A DNA stretch of 64,000 nt from positions 1 to 64,000 of the forward strand of contig NZ_SMKN01000009.1 of the NCBI RefSeq assembly GCF_004348675.1. The letters run 5' to 3'. Made by a program: the position numbers and the translations under genes. The notes beneath the pieces were generated by a model that made no database searches, was not told where the DNA came from, and worked only from the letters and a program-made list of their open reading frames with translations. Within the stretch, counting starts at the first letter, position 1, and the number at the start of each line of letters is the position of its first letter. Below are positions 9,404 to 27,108 of the stretch, in pieces. Source of the stretch: Micromonospora sp. KC606. GTDB lineage: Bacteria; Actinomycetota; Actinomycetes; Mycobacteriales; Micromonosporaceae.

Positions 9404-10827
9404 CGGTTCAGACCACCATCGATTCCGGGCCGACGGAGGCGGCGCCTTCGCCCACCGCCTTCTGCACGGCGCGTTCGCTCGCCGCTCTGTCGTGTCCATG
9501 GTTGGAGACGAGTCCGAGGATGGGAAGGAAGAGCACGACCGACACGACCTGCCACCGGCACCCCATCGATCCACACCTGCGCCAGATCATGCGGTGTGGC
9601 CAGGGCGAACACCTTCGCAAGAGCCTCCTCCGGTCCATTCGAGTGGCGCATGCCGATGGCCAGCGGCGTGCCCGAGCGGGGTCGTATCCAGATCGCGTCG
9701 AACCGCTGGGCGACGCCCAGGTCGCCGATCTGGTCCCGCAGGCCCAATGCCTGCGCCCCCGCCGTGGTGGCCAGGTGCAACAGGTGCGTCGCGGTGAGCG
9801 GCACACCCTCCGCGCCGCGCAACCGTTGCATGAGGTACGCCTGAAGCCCCTCCTTGAAGAGGGAAAAGCCGGTGCCGGCACCCACGTCAGAGCCCAGCGC
9901 CACGTGCACGCCGTAGGCGAGGTGGCGGTCGAGTGGGAACAGGCCGCTGCCCAGTGCCGCGTTACTCGTCGGGCAGTGCGCCACACTGGCGCTGGCCTCG
10001 GCCAGTAGCTTGAGCTCGGTGTCGGCCGGATGCACGTTGTGCGCGAAGACACTGTGGCGGCCGACCAGTCCGTGCCGGCCATAGCAGTCGAGGTAGGTGT
10101 CCGCGCCGGACAACTGCCGAACCGTGGCGACCTCGTCAAGGTTTTCGTTGAGGTGTGCGGTGATCCAGCTGCCCGCCACGTCCCGGTGCAACTGCCCGCA
10201 GGCGGCGAGCAACTCGTCGCTGCACGACAGCGCGAATCGGGGTGTCACCGTGTACCTGCTGCGTCCGACGCCATGCCAGCGTTGTGCCAGCGCGCGGCCC
10301 TCGTCGTAGCTGCGCTGGGCGGATGTGTGCAGTTCCGGGCGCAGCATCCGGTCACCGACGACGAGGCCGCTGGTGATCCGCAGGCCGTACCCGGCGGCTG
10401 CCTGAAACAGCGCGTCCACCGCCGGGGCGAAATGAGAACCGAAGACCAGAGCCGTGGTCGTGCCCGCGCCGAGCAGGGCGGAGACGAACTCGGCGGCCAC
10501 TGCGCGGGCGTAACCGACCTCGGCTGTCCGGGCCTCCTCGGGCAACGCGCAGCGTTCCAGCCACTCCAACAACGGCATCCCCAACGCCCCGATGACCCGA
10601 ACCTGAGGGAAATGCACATGGGTGTCCACCAGGCCGGGCAACAGGATGCCGGCGGAGAGCTCGACCACCTGCGCCTCAGGATGCCGGGAGCGCAGCTCGG
10701 CGAAGGCGTCCCGTTCGACGATACGGCCGTTGTCGACCAGCAGACCCGCGTCACCGTCGTACCGCAGCGCACCGCCACGGAACGGGTCGTTCGGGGTGTC
10801 GATGACCTGAGCGCGGTAGAGGGTCAT
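9400..10827 (-). CDS. guaD: Guanine deaminase with an aberrant C-terminal tail
   Basis: 475 aa. An amidohydrolase-fold zinc enzyme turning guanine into xanthine. Ligand and substrate motifs in order: VDTHVHFPQ, PRFALSCS, AHLNEN, HCPTSNAALGSG, and LGSDVGAGTGFS. The canonical protein would end near VWIDGVPVAG, about residue 427, matching the usual length. The remaining roughly 48 residues are Arg/Gly/Pro-rich with poor third-position GC, while another frame of the same DNA reads like a membrane-protein end (separate entry). The catalytic core looks intact, so activity is likely. ATG 10827 overlaps the xdhC stop by 4 bp. The frame open further upstream to 10887 is the shadow of xdhC. Confidence 0.92.
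   Translation of the reverse strand: MTLYRAQVIDTPNDPFRGGALRYDGDAGLLVDNGRIVERDAFAELRSRHPEAQVVELSAGILLPGLVDTHVHFPQVRVIGALGMPLLEWLERCALPEEARTAEVGYARAVAAEFVSALLGAGTTTALVFGSHFAPAVDALFQAAAGYGLRITSGLVVGDRMLRPELHTSAQRSYDEGRALAQRWHGVGRSRYTVTPRFALSCSDELLAACGQLHRDVAGSWITAHLNENLDEVATVRQLSGADTYLDCYGRHGLVGRHSVFAHNVHPADTELKLLAEASASVAHCPTSNAALGSGLFPLDRHLAYGVHVALGSDVGAGTGFSLFKEGLQAYLMQRLRGAEGVPLTATHLLHLATTAGAQALGLRDQIGDLGVAQRFDAIWIRPRSGTPLAIGMRHSNGPEEALAKVFALATPHDLAQVWIDGVPVAGRVGRALPSHPRTRLQPWTRQSGERTRRAEGGGRRRRLRRPGIDGGLNR
9408..9549 (-). pseudogene. Out-of-frame remnant of a membrane-protein C-terminus inside the guaD tail
   Basis: In the frame offset from guaD, the DNA reads WQVVSVVLFLPILGLVSNHG followed by a charged tail ending ESMVV and a TGA at 9408-9410. 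Its codons are strongly G/C at third positions, whereas the guaD frame over the same bases is not. That is what a real former coding frame looks like. The hydrophobic segment then polar tail fits the last helix of a transporter; given the neighbours, a nucleobase permease is a guess. A deletion joining guaD codon about 427 to this remnant would explain both the odd guaD tail and the missing permease in the operon. Confidence 0.5.
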
Positions 10828-11667
10828 CGCTCGGCGTCCACGGATGCGGGGACGCCGACGGCGGTTCGGGCTTGTTCGATCCTGCACAGCAGGTCGGCGG
10901 CGACGCTGACGGCGATCGTCGCGGGCTCTTTGCCGCGGATGTCGGCGAGCCCGATCGGCGTGGTGACGCGGGTGAACGCCGTGGCGTCATGACCTTGGGC
11001 GGCGAGCTTGGCACGGAATCGGGCCCACTTGCCTGCCGAGCCGATGAGGCCGACAGAGCCGAAGTCGCCGCCGCGGAGGACCGCGTCGCAGAGGGCGAAG
11101 TCCTCGGCATGGTCGTGCGTCATGATCAGGACATGGGTGCCCGCGGGTAGCTCACCGAGCACGATCTCCGGCAGCACCGCCACCCGGTGGATGTGCACCT
11201 GCGCCACCGCGTCGGCGAGAACCGCCAGCCGGTCGTCGGCGAGCTGCTCCGGACGGGTGTCTATGAGGTGGAGATCGATGTCGTGCCGGGCCAGGACGCG
11301 GGCCAGTTCCAAGCCCACGTGCCCGACACCGAACAGCGCCACCGCCGGCACCACGGGCAAGGGTTCGAGCAGCACCGTCACCACACCGCCGCAGCACTGC
11401 ACCCCGTGCTCGTACGGCGCCTTGTCCGACAGCGAGAGTGTGATCAGCTCCGGCGTGGCGCCTCCTGCGGTGAGCAGCGCGCGGGCCCGGTCGATCGCGA
11501 CGGCCTCCATGTTGCCGCCACCGATCGAGCCCCAGGCTTGCGTCGCTCCCACCACGAGCTTGGCGCCGGCCGCTCGCGGCGCATGGCCACGCGCCGCCGC
11601 AAGTGTGACAAGCACGCCCGGCTCGCGGGCGTCACGCAGGTGGGTCACCGCGGAGAGCCAGTTCCGC

Positions 11668-11675
<8 letters not shown>
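10824..11675 (-). CDS. xdhC: XdhC-family molybdenum cofactor chaperone for xanthine dehydrogenase
   Basis: 283 aa. XdhC binds Moco, promotes its sulfuration and inserts it into xanthine dehydrogenase. Seen: the N-terminal XdhC_CoxI domain (GHAPRAAGAKLVV, WGSIGGGNME, EHGVQCCGGVV with the paired Cys involved in cofactor binding) and the C-terminal Rossmann domain (ALFGVGHVGLELARVL, LIDTRPEQL, IMTHDHAEDFAL, GLIGSAGKWARF, IRGKEPATIAVSVAADL). Start overlaps the xdhB stop by 8 bp, and its own stop overlaps guaD; the position directly after the dehydrogenase genes fits the role. Confidence 0.95.
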
Positions 11676-14080
<2,405 letters not shown>

Positions 14081-14097
<17 letters not shown>

Positions 14098-15604
14098 GTT
14101 GCGGACTCCTCTCGACGGCGCTCGCAGTGATCGCTGCGCTTGGTGTGCCCGCGCCTGCGGGCACCTCGTCCGGAGCCGAGTTCTCGGCGTACAGCTTGAG
14201 CAGACTCTGGCCGAGCATGGCGGCCCGGTACTCGGCACTGGACCGATGGTCGTCCAGGGGCGTTCCCTCGCCGCGCAGTACCCGCGCGGCGGTTGCGGCG
14301 GTGGCTGCGGACCAGGACCGGCCCTCCAGTGCCGCCTCGGTGGCCCGGGCCCGGATGGGCGTGGCCGCCACCCCACCAAGGCCGATACGTGCCCGGACGA
14401 CCGTGCCGTCGACGACGTCGAGGGCGAAGCCGACGGCAACGCTGGCGATGTCGTCGAACCGTCGCTTCGCGATCTTGTGGAAGGCGACGAGGTCGGCGAG
14501 CGGCAGTGGGATCCGCACCGCGCGGATCAGCTCTTCGGGGTGACGGACGCTGCGCCGGTATCCGGTGAAGTAGTCCGCCAGCCGCACCCGACGCTCGCCG
14601 TCGGCGCTGACCAGGACGACATCGGCGGCGAGCGCGAGCAACACCGGCGGGGTGTCGCCGACCGGGGAACCGGTGCCAAGGTTGCCACCGATGGTGGCGC
14701 TGTTGCGGACAAGCCTGGACGCGAACAGGGGGAACATCTGGGCGAGCAACGGCACCCGGCCGGCGAGGCGGCGCTCGATCTCGCTGAGGGTCAGCCCGGC
14801 GCCGATCTCGACGCACTCTGGCCCGAACGTCAATTCCCGCAGCTCTGAGAGCTGGTCGATGGCGATGACCGACCCGGCGCGCGTGCCACGCAGGTTCACC
14901 TCCACGCCCCAGTCGGTCGAACCAGCCACCACGGTGGCAGCGGGCCGCTCGCGCAGCAACCGCAGCGCGTCGGGCAGCGAGGCTGGCCGGATGAACTCCC
15001 GGCCCCCGTGCTTCAGTCGGACCGGCCGGGGCGGCGCCGGAGGCGCCTGCCGGCGCTGCGCGAGCTGATCCTCGGGCGCGGGTGGCCCGAGTGCGTACGC
15101 GGCGTCGCGGATCGGCCGGTAGCCGGTACAGCGGCACAGGTTACCGCTGAGGGCGTGCAGGTCGAAGCCGTTGGGCCCGTGGTCGTGGTCGGTCACCGCG
15201 CCGTCCGGAAACGCCTCTCGGCCGGGACGGTAGTACTCGGCAGCCATGCTGCAGACGAAGCCGGGCGTGCAGTATCCACACTGGGAACCGCCGCGGACGG
15301 CCATCTCGTGCTGGACCGCGTGCAGGCGGTCCGGGCTGCCCAGGCCCTCGGCCGTGACGATCTCCTGGGCGGCGAGGGCGGCTGCGGGCACCAGACATGC
15401 GTTGATCGCCGCCCATTCCGTGGGAGATTCGACGCCGGGGCGGGCGACGAGCACGGAGCATGCGCCGCACTCACCCTCCCCACAGCCCTCCTTGCAGCCG
15501 GTGAGGCCCTGTTCGCGCAGCCATTCCAGTGCGGTGGTGTGTGGTGTGACATCCCCGAGCGGGACGTTCTGGCCGTTGACCCTGATCTCGACGGTGTCGG
15601 TCAT
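14081..15604 (-). CDS. xdhA: Xanthine dehydrogenase small subunit (2x[2Fe-2S] + FAD)
   Basis: 507 aa from ATG 15604 (GAGGGG upstream). Residues 1-170 carry the two [2Fe-2S] clusters: CKEGCGEGECGACSV, then CGYCTPGF with CRCTGYRPI. A short Pro-rich linker (PPAPPRPVR) leads to the FAD domain (about 195-360; VAGSTDWGVEVNLR, RNSATIGGNLGTGSPVGDTPP) and the CO-dehydrogenase flavoprotein C-domain. It passes electrons from the Moco site in XdhB to NAD+. The ATG overlaps the allB stop (ATGA), so allB-xdhA-xdhB-xdhC-guaD-uraD-uraH are one translationally coupled chain. Confidence 0.96.
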
Positions 15605-16938
15605 CTGTGTCCCCTCGTCAGCAGCTTGCCGAACGGCCGGCCATCCGCACGCACACGCATCCCACGAAGCCAGGTCTGCCGAACGACGCCGACCAGCCGC
15701 CGACCCGAGTACGCCGTGACCTGGTTGCGGTGCAGCAGGCGTACCGGATCGACGACGAACTCGGCGTCCGGGGCGAGAACACACAGGTCGGCGTCGGCGC
15801 CGACGGCGATGCGACCCTTGTGCGCCAGCCCGACGCGCTCGGCCGGGCGCTGCGCCATCCACCGCGTCACCTCGGTCAGCGAGTGCCCGCGCGAGCGTGC
15901 CGCCGTCCAAACCACCGGCAGCCCCAGTTGCAGGCCCGCGATGCCGCCCCAAGCCCTGCCGAAGTCGCCCAGGTCGAGCAGCTTGAGCTCAGCCGTGCAG
16001 GGTGAGTGGTCTGAGACGACCATGTCGATGTCCCCGGCGGCGAGCGCCTGCCACAACCGGTCCCGGTTACCACCGTCCCGGATCGGCGGACAGCACTTGA
16101 ACTGGGTGGCCCCGTCCGGGACGTCGGCCGCGGACAGCGTCAGATAGTGCGGGCAGGTCTCCACCGAGACATCGACGCCGGCGGCCCTGGCGGCGGCGAG
16201 TCCCGGCAGCGCGTGCGCACTGGAAAGGTGCAGCACGTGGGCCCGACCACCGGTCGCGCGGGCCACGTCGATCACCTGGTCGATCGCGCGCTGCTCGGCC
16301 AGGTGCGGGCGGGAACGCAGGAAGGCCGCGTACCCCGGCCCGGCCGTGGGCGGCGCCTGCGCGATCACCCCAGCGTCCTCGGCGTGCACGATCAGCATCG
16401 CCCCGAGGCGTGCCGTCTCGGCCATCGTCGCGGCGAAGCCCGAGGCGTCCAGCGGCGGAAACTCCGGCACCCCCGAGTCGAGCAGGAAGCACTTGAAACC
16501 GAAGACTCCAGCGTCGTGCAGGGCGGCCAGATCGGCGAGGTTGCCGGGCACCGCCCCGCCCCAGAAGCCCACGTCGACGTGCACCTGGGCGCGGGCGCAG
16601 TCCCGCTTGGCAGCCAGCGCGGCGGTCGTGGTCGTCGGCGGGATGCTGTTGAGCGGCATGTCCACGATCGTCGTGACCCCGCCCGCTGCGGCCGCCCGGG
16701 TCGCGCTGGCGTAGCCCTCCCATTCGGTACGGCCGGGTTCGTTGACGTGCACATGGGTGTCGACGAGCCCGGGCAGAAGCACCTCGTCGTCGGCGAGGGC
16801 GACCAACTCCCGGGCTTCCAGCGTCTCGTCGAACGGCGCTACGACGGCGATGCGCCCGTCGCGCACACCGACCACGCACGCCGCCTCGGCGCCATCGACG
16901 ACCACGCGCCGACCGCGGAAGGCGAGGTCCAGCGTCAT
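15601..16938 (-). CDS. allB: Allantoinase
   Basis: 445 aa. A cyclic amidohydrolase that opens allantoin to allantoate. Zinc ligands and signature: VDTHVHVNEPGRTEWEGYAS, the carbamylated Lys in GFKCFLLDSGVPEF, IVHAED, LHLSSAHALP, and the final metal Asp in VVSDHSPC. ATG 16938 is chosen because homology begins there; the upstream open frame overlaps uox and is not protein-like. No allantoate amidohydrolase lies in the operon, though an M20 enzyme of that superfamily is found at 41.7-43.0 kb. It is separated from uox by 82 bp. Confidence 0.95.
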   Translation of the reverse strand: MTLDLAFRGRRVVVDGAEAACVVGVRDGRIAVVAPFDETLEARELVALADDEVLLPGLVDTHVHVNEPGRTEWEGYASATRAAAAGGVTTIVDMPLNSIPPTTTTAALAAKRDCARAQVHVDVGFWGGAVPGNLADLAALHDAGVFGFKCFLLDSGVPEFPPLDASGFAATMAETARLGAMLIVHAEDAGVIAQAPPTAGPGYAAFLRSRPHLAEQRAIDQVIDVARATGGRAHVLHLSSAHALPGLAAARAAGVDVSVETCPHYLTLSAADVPDGATQFKCCPPIRDGGNRDRLWQALAAGDIDMVVSDHSPCTAELKLLDLGDFGRAWGGIAGLQLGLPVVWTAARSRGHSLTEVTRWMAQRPAERVGLAHKGRIAVGADADLCVLAPDAEFVVDPVRLLHRNQVTAYSGRRLVGVVRQTWLRGMRVRADGRPFGKLLTRGHR

Positions 16939-17020
16939 GATCGCGCCTCGTCGGGTCGCCCGGCGGTCCAACAGTTGGCAGGGCGGTGACACCCACAGTT
17001 GGTCATGTCGCTCTTCAGGC

Positions 17021-17926
17021 TCAGAGGAAGGAGGGGACGGCAAGCCAGGCGTCACCCGCGTCCGGCGCGTCGTCACGGGCCACCGTGGTCTCGATGAGCC
17101 CGTACGGTCGGTCGGCGCCGATGAACACCTCGCCGTTGTTCTCCAAGCCGAACGGGGCGAGGTCGACGAGAAAGTGGTGTCTGTTGGGTGCGGAGAAGCG
17201 GATCTCGGCGACCTCACCGCGGGCCTTGAGCACCTGCTCCCCCATCAGATAGAGAGTCTCCTGCAGGGCCCGGCTGTAGGTGGTGGCGAACGTCTCGAGC
17301 AGCGAGGCGCTGATGGTGCCGTATGCCGCGTTCCAGTCGACGTCCGTACCCGCGTAGCGCCACCGTGCGACCAGGGAAGTGGCGAGGATGCGATCGTCGG
17401 TCTCCTGCAGTGTCGTGTAGTCGTCGGTGAGGAAGCCCTTGAACTCCGAGCGGGTGGACTTGAGAAGGACCAGGTCACGCAGGCCGGACACCACCTGGAT
17501 CTGCTGGTCGGCGTCCCGCCCGGAGAGCGTGACGGCACTCGTCCGCACGGCCCCGCCGCGACGGAGGAAGGCGTGGTCGTGCCCGGCCCCGCCGACGTCG
17601 ATGCGGTCCCAGGCGTACTGCTCGACGCGCACCTGGACACCGGACGCCTTGGGGGTCGCCTCGATCAGCCGTCGACCGACCGCGATCGCGTAGTCCTCGA
17701 CAGACGTGACGCCGTGCTTCTTGGCGTACGCGAAGGCGGTGTTCTTCTGGGTGTCCGTCGGAAGCACATCACACTGATCTCCCTCGATATGTGCTGCGGC
17801 GAAGTCACCGCGCAACGCGGTGGAGACATCGAGATCCCAGATCTCGTGTCGGGGGGTGTCCCGGTAGATGCGCACGACGCGGTTCTCCGCCTTGCCGTAC
17901 TGGTTAAAGCTGAGCGAGGTGCCCAT
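17021..17926 (-). CDS. uox: Urate oxidase (uricase)
   Basis: 301 aa; cofactor-independent oxidation of urate to 5-hydroxyisourate. Motifs: FNQYGKAENRVVRI (catalytic Lys region), LPTDTQKNTAFAYAK (catalytic Thr region), the tunnel-fold repeat STRSEFKGFLTDDYTTL, and PNRHHFLVDLAPFG near the end. The start at 17926 is preferred because GAGGG is 5 bp upstream; another ATG four codons earlier (17938) is possible. It leads the purine-degradation run, about 150 bp downstream of NRPS-1 on the same strand. No regulator gene flanks it. Confidence 0.96.
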   Translation of the reverse strand: MGTSLSFNQYGKAENRVVRIYRDTPRHEIWDLDVSTALRGDFAAAHIEGDQCDVLPTDTQKNTAFAYAKKHGVTSVEDYAIAVGRRLIEATPKASGVQVRVEQYAWDRIDVGGAGHDHAFLRRGGAVRTSAVTLSGRDADQQIQVVSGLRDLVLLKSTRSEFKGFLTDDYTTLQETDDRILATSLVARWRYAGTDVDWNAAYGTISASLLETFATTYSRALQETLYLMGEQVLKARGEVAEIRFSAPNRHHFLVDLAPFGLENNGEVFIGADRPYGLIETTVARDDAPDAGDAWLAVPSFL

Positions 17927-17970
17927 GACGTCCCTCATGTCTCGGTCGTCTTGCCGATGTCCGCTTTGGT

Positions 17971-17995
17971 GGTGGCCGGCCGGCGGGTGGCCACC
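17971..17995 (-). terminator. Dyad between NRPS-1 and the purine-degradation operon
   Basis: GGTGGCC (17971-17977) and GGCCACC (17989-17995) form a 7-bp G/C stem with an 11-nt loop in the 147-bp gap after the NRPS-1 stop. It may end the NRPS-1 transcript and so mark the cluster boundary; a regulatory site for uox is an alternative. Confidence 0.35.
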
Positions 17996-18073
17996 GGGTC
18001 TCGCGGCCGTCGGGGTCGAGGTGGCCGGTGCCGCGTCGTCACCGGAGCCGGGAGCGACCTGTCAGATCACCGC

Positions 18074-24715
<6,642 letters not shown>

Positions 24716-24783
24716 GAGCCGCGCCCTCCATCACAGTCGCACGGGGTTGCAGTGACTAGAGAATATTCACGCGGTAATGCGAT

Positions 24784-24807
24784 TTCCCCATTCTTGAGTA
24801 GGGGGAA
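24784..24807 (-). promoter_or_regulatory. Inverted repeat with CTACTC core upstream of NRPS-1
   Basis: TTCCCC (24784-24789) and GGGGAA (24802-24807) frame TTGAGTAG. On the minus strand it lies about 70-90 bp before the NRPS-1 ATG, just upstream of a TATTCT -10-like element, where an activator would sit. The core resembles one upstream of NRPS-2 (27008-27022: 12 of 15 positions match by eye) and of the purF paralogue (41705-41710). Confidence 0.4.
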
Positions 24808-24828
24808 CCGTTCGCGGAAAGAACAGGG

Positions 24829-25596
24829 TCACGCGGCGTCCCGATGCGCGGCGGCCAGCATCCGGCCCACCGCCTGCCCGATCAGGGTGCGGGCCCGCAG
24901 GCCATGTACGAAGAAGTGGCCGCCGGACACCGGCGTGATCACGAAGTACCGGGTGGTCTGGGCCGCCCAGCCGACCATGTCCGCTCGGGACACCCACCGG
25001 TCATGCGTGCCGTGAAATGCCTGGATCGGCACGGCCAGTGGGGGTTCCGGCCGGTACTGGTAGCGTTCGGCGAGGGTCAGGTCCGCCCGGAGCGCCGGAA
25101 GGAACAGCCCCCGTGCCTCCGGATCGTCGAGGACCCGGTCTGTCACACCGTTGCGGTGCCGCAACTCGGCCACCAACCGGTCATCCGGCAGCGCGTGCAC
25201 GGGCCGGGCGGGCGGCGGGGCGGTCGGCGCGGCGCACCCGGACACCAGCAGGGCGGCGGGTGCCCGGGCGCCTCTGGCCCGTAGCGCGCGGGCCAGGTCG
25301 AACGCCATGCGGGCGCCCATGCTGTGCCCGAAGAGCGCGTACGGCCGGTCGATGCGCGCTTCGATCGCGTCGGCGAGCTCCTCGACCAGCACGCGCATGT
25401 TGGTCATCGGCGGCTCGTCGAGGCGGCTCTCCCGGCCGGGCAGCCGCACCGCGAACGGCTCCACCGTCTCAGGTAGCGCGGCCGCCAGAAGCCCGTAGGC
25501 GTGCGTGCCGGCACCTGCGTAGGGGCAGGAGAACAGCCGCATCCGGGCGGCCGGGCGAGGCGCCAGGCAACGCAGCCACTTGTCGTCAGCGTTCAT
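24829..25596 (-). CDS. Type II thioesterase (RifR/GrsT-like) of the NRPS cluster
   Basis: 255 aa alpha/beta hydrolase, PF00975 type. It clears misloaded acyl groups from PCP domains; release of the final product in trans is possible because neither synthetase has an integral thioesterase. Motifs: LFSCPYAGAG (oxyanion loop), VRLPGRESR, FGHSMGARMAF (nucleophile Ser), and GGHFFVHG (catalytic His). Start at ATG 25596, where homology begins (DDKWLRCLAPRPAARMRLFSC follows within the first 25 residues); it overlaps the exporter stop by 11 bp, so the two genes are coupled. Confidence 0.92.
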   Translation of the reverse strand: MNADDKWLRCLAPRPAARMRLFSCPYAGAGTHAYGLLAAALPETVEPFAVRLPGRESRLDEPPMTNMRVLVEELADAIEARIDRPYALFGHSMGARMAFDLARALRARGARAPAALLVSGCAAPTAPPPARPVHALPDDRLVAELRHRNGVTDRVLDDPEARGLFLPALRADLTLAERYQYRPEPPLAVPIQAFHGTHDRWVSRADMVGWAAQTTRYFVITPVSGGHFFVHGLRARTLIGQAVGRMLAAAHRDAA

Positions 25597-26920
25597 GATC
25601 GCCGCCGGTGCCGCTCGGCGGGAGCGTCGGGCCGGCCGAGCCGGCGCGTGCCACCGGCGCGGCGGGTTCAACCGGCAACGCGCTCTCGACCGGCCCAGCG
25701 GGCTCGCCCGGCGTGGGTCGCCCGGCCTGCGCCGCGGACTCGGGGCGCAGCCGGATGGTCAGCGGCACCAGGCTCAGGACCACCACCGCCAGCACCGCGA
25801 ACAGGCGCCCCGGGGTGAGGGCCTGGGCGACGATTCCGCCGGCGAGCGCGCCTACCGGCCGGGCGCCGAAGGCCAGGAACCGGAAACCAGCAGAGACCCG
25901 CCCCAGCAACCGCGACGGCACCAGCGACTGGCGCAACGAGGTGTTCACGACCGCGGACACCGCGGTGGCGAAGCCGGACAGCAGCAGGGCGGCCCCGACC
26001 GCCACGGCGTTCGGCACCGCGAACGGGGTGACGAAGCAGATCGCCAGCGCCAGCACCGCACCGGTCAACAGGTGCCGCGGGGGCACCCGCTCGGCCAGTC
26101 GCCCGGCGGCGGCGGCTCCGGACACCGCACCCACCGCCGCGACGATGATGAGCACGCTGTACCCGAAACCGGAGAGCCCCAGCGCGGAGCCGGAGCCGAC
26201 CGCGAAGACCACGAACACCGCGAAGAACGCGGTGTTGACCAGGTTGGTCACCACCGCGTACACGGTCAGGCGGGCGATCGTCCGGTTCCGCACGAGTGTT
26301 CCGATGCCTTCCCTGACGTCGGCCAGCACGCTGGTCCGGGTGGTGCGGACAACGGCGTACCGCCCGCGCACGGTGAGGAGCACGCCGGCCGCGGCCAGAT
26401 AGAGCCCGGCCGGAGCGAACACGGCGACCACCGTGCCCGCGGCGACCAGCAGCGCGCCGACGGGCGCGCCGACGAAGTCGTTCATGACCATCTGGGTGCC
26501 GAACAGCCGGCCGTTGGCGCGGGGCAGCCGCTCGGGTTCGACGACCATCGGCACCAGGGCATGCGCCGCCGTCTCCGAAACGGTCTCGGCCACGCCGACG
26601 AGGAGCGCGGCCACGTAGAGAAGCGGCAGGTTGAGGCCGGTGACGGCCGCCGTCACGGCGATGCCGAGCAGGGCCACACCGCGCAGCGTCTCCGCGGCGA
26701 GCATGAGACGGCGCCGGTCGACGCGGTCGACCAGCACACCGACGAACAGCCCGAAGAGGAACCAGGGCAGGGTCTGGGCGACCCGCAGCCCGGCGATCAG
26801 GGCCGGCGAGGAGGTGACCGTCACGGCGATCAGCGGCACCGCCATCAGAAAGAGTCCGTCCGCGAGATTCGTCATCGAGGTGGCGGACCAAATACGGCTG
26901 AATTGCGATCGGGTGTCCAC
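25586..26920 (-). CDS. MFS exporter (12 TM, EntS/MFS_3-like)
   Basis: 444 aa, GTG start. About 12 membrane helices: first at residues 15-35 (TNLADGLFLMAVPLIAV), with the MFS loop motif GVLVDRVDRRRL between TM2 and TM3 and a long cytosolic loop with TSVLADVREGIGTLVRN before TM7. The Ala/Pro/Gly-rich C-terminal 45 residues are probably cytosolic and disordered. This family exports siderophores and peptides; in this position, likely self-resistance or product export. It forms a two-gene operon with the thioesterase and is divergent from NRPS-2. Confidence 0.9.
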   Translation of the reverse strand: MDTRSQFSRIWSATSMTNLADGLFLMAVPLIAVTVTSSPALIAGLRVAQTLPWFLFGLFVGVLVDRVDRRRLMLAAETLRGVALLGIAVTAAVTGLNLPLLYVAALLVGVAETVSETAAHALVPMVVEPERLPRANGRLFGTQMVMNDFVGAPVGALLVAAGTVVAVFAPAGLYLAAAGVLLTVRGRYAVVRTTRTSVLADVREGIGTLVRNRTIARLTVYAVVTNLVNTAFFAVFVVFAVGSGSALGLSGFGYSVLIIVAAVGAVSGAAAAGRLAERVPPRHLLTGAVLALAICFVTPFAVPNAVAVGAALLLSGFATAVSAVVNTSLRQSLVPSRLLGRVSAGFRFLAFGARPVGALAGGIVAQALTPGRLFAVLAVVVLSLVPLTIRLRPESAAQAGRPTPGEPAGPVESALPVEPAAPVARAGSAGPTLPPSGTGGDHER

Positions 26921-26952
26921 TGCGTCACCGCTCTCCGTATCAGTGGCTGCAA

Positions 26953-26982
26953 ATGCTATTGGCCGCTCTCTTCGACCGTCAA
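26953..26982 (-). promoter_or_regulatory. Putative promoter of the exporter-thioesterase operon
   Basis: On the minus strand TTGACG (26982-26977) is followed after 18 bp by TAGCAT (26958-26953), matching the actinobacterial TTGACx / TAnnnT pattern, 33 bp before the GTG start of the exporter. Confidence 0.5.
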
Positions 26983-27007
26983 GGCCCGAAGAAAAGGGGA
27001 ATGGCAG

Positions 27008-27040
27008 CCTATCCCTGAGTAGCAGGACGGCCCACTACTC
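27008..27040 (+). promoter_or_regulatory. GAGTAG/CTACTC inverted repeat upstream of NRPS-2
   Basis: GAGTAG (27017-27022) and CTACTC (27035-27040) are inverted across 12 bp, and the left arm lies in CCTATCCCTGAGTAG, similar to the site before NRPS-1. A further GAGTAG is at 27096-27101, right before the start codon. It lies in the 188-bp divergent region between the exporter and NRPS-2 and is a candidate operator for a cluster regulator. Confidence 0.4.
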
Positions 27041-27108
27041 CAGCCGGGGGTGGGGCACCGACACCGGGCCTAGGCTCGCTCTCAGGCTCGTCAGACTGGA
27101 GTAGCGAG

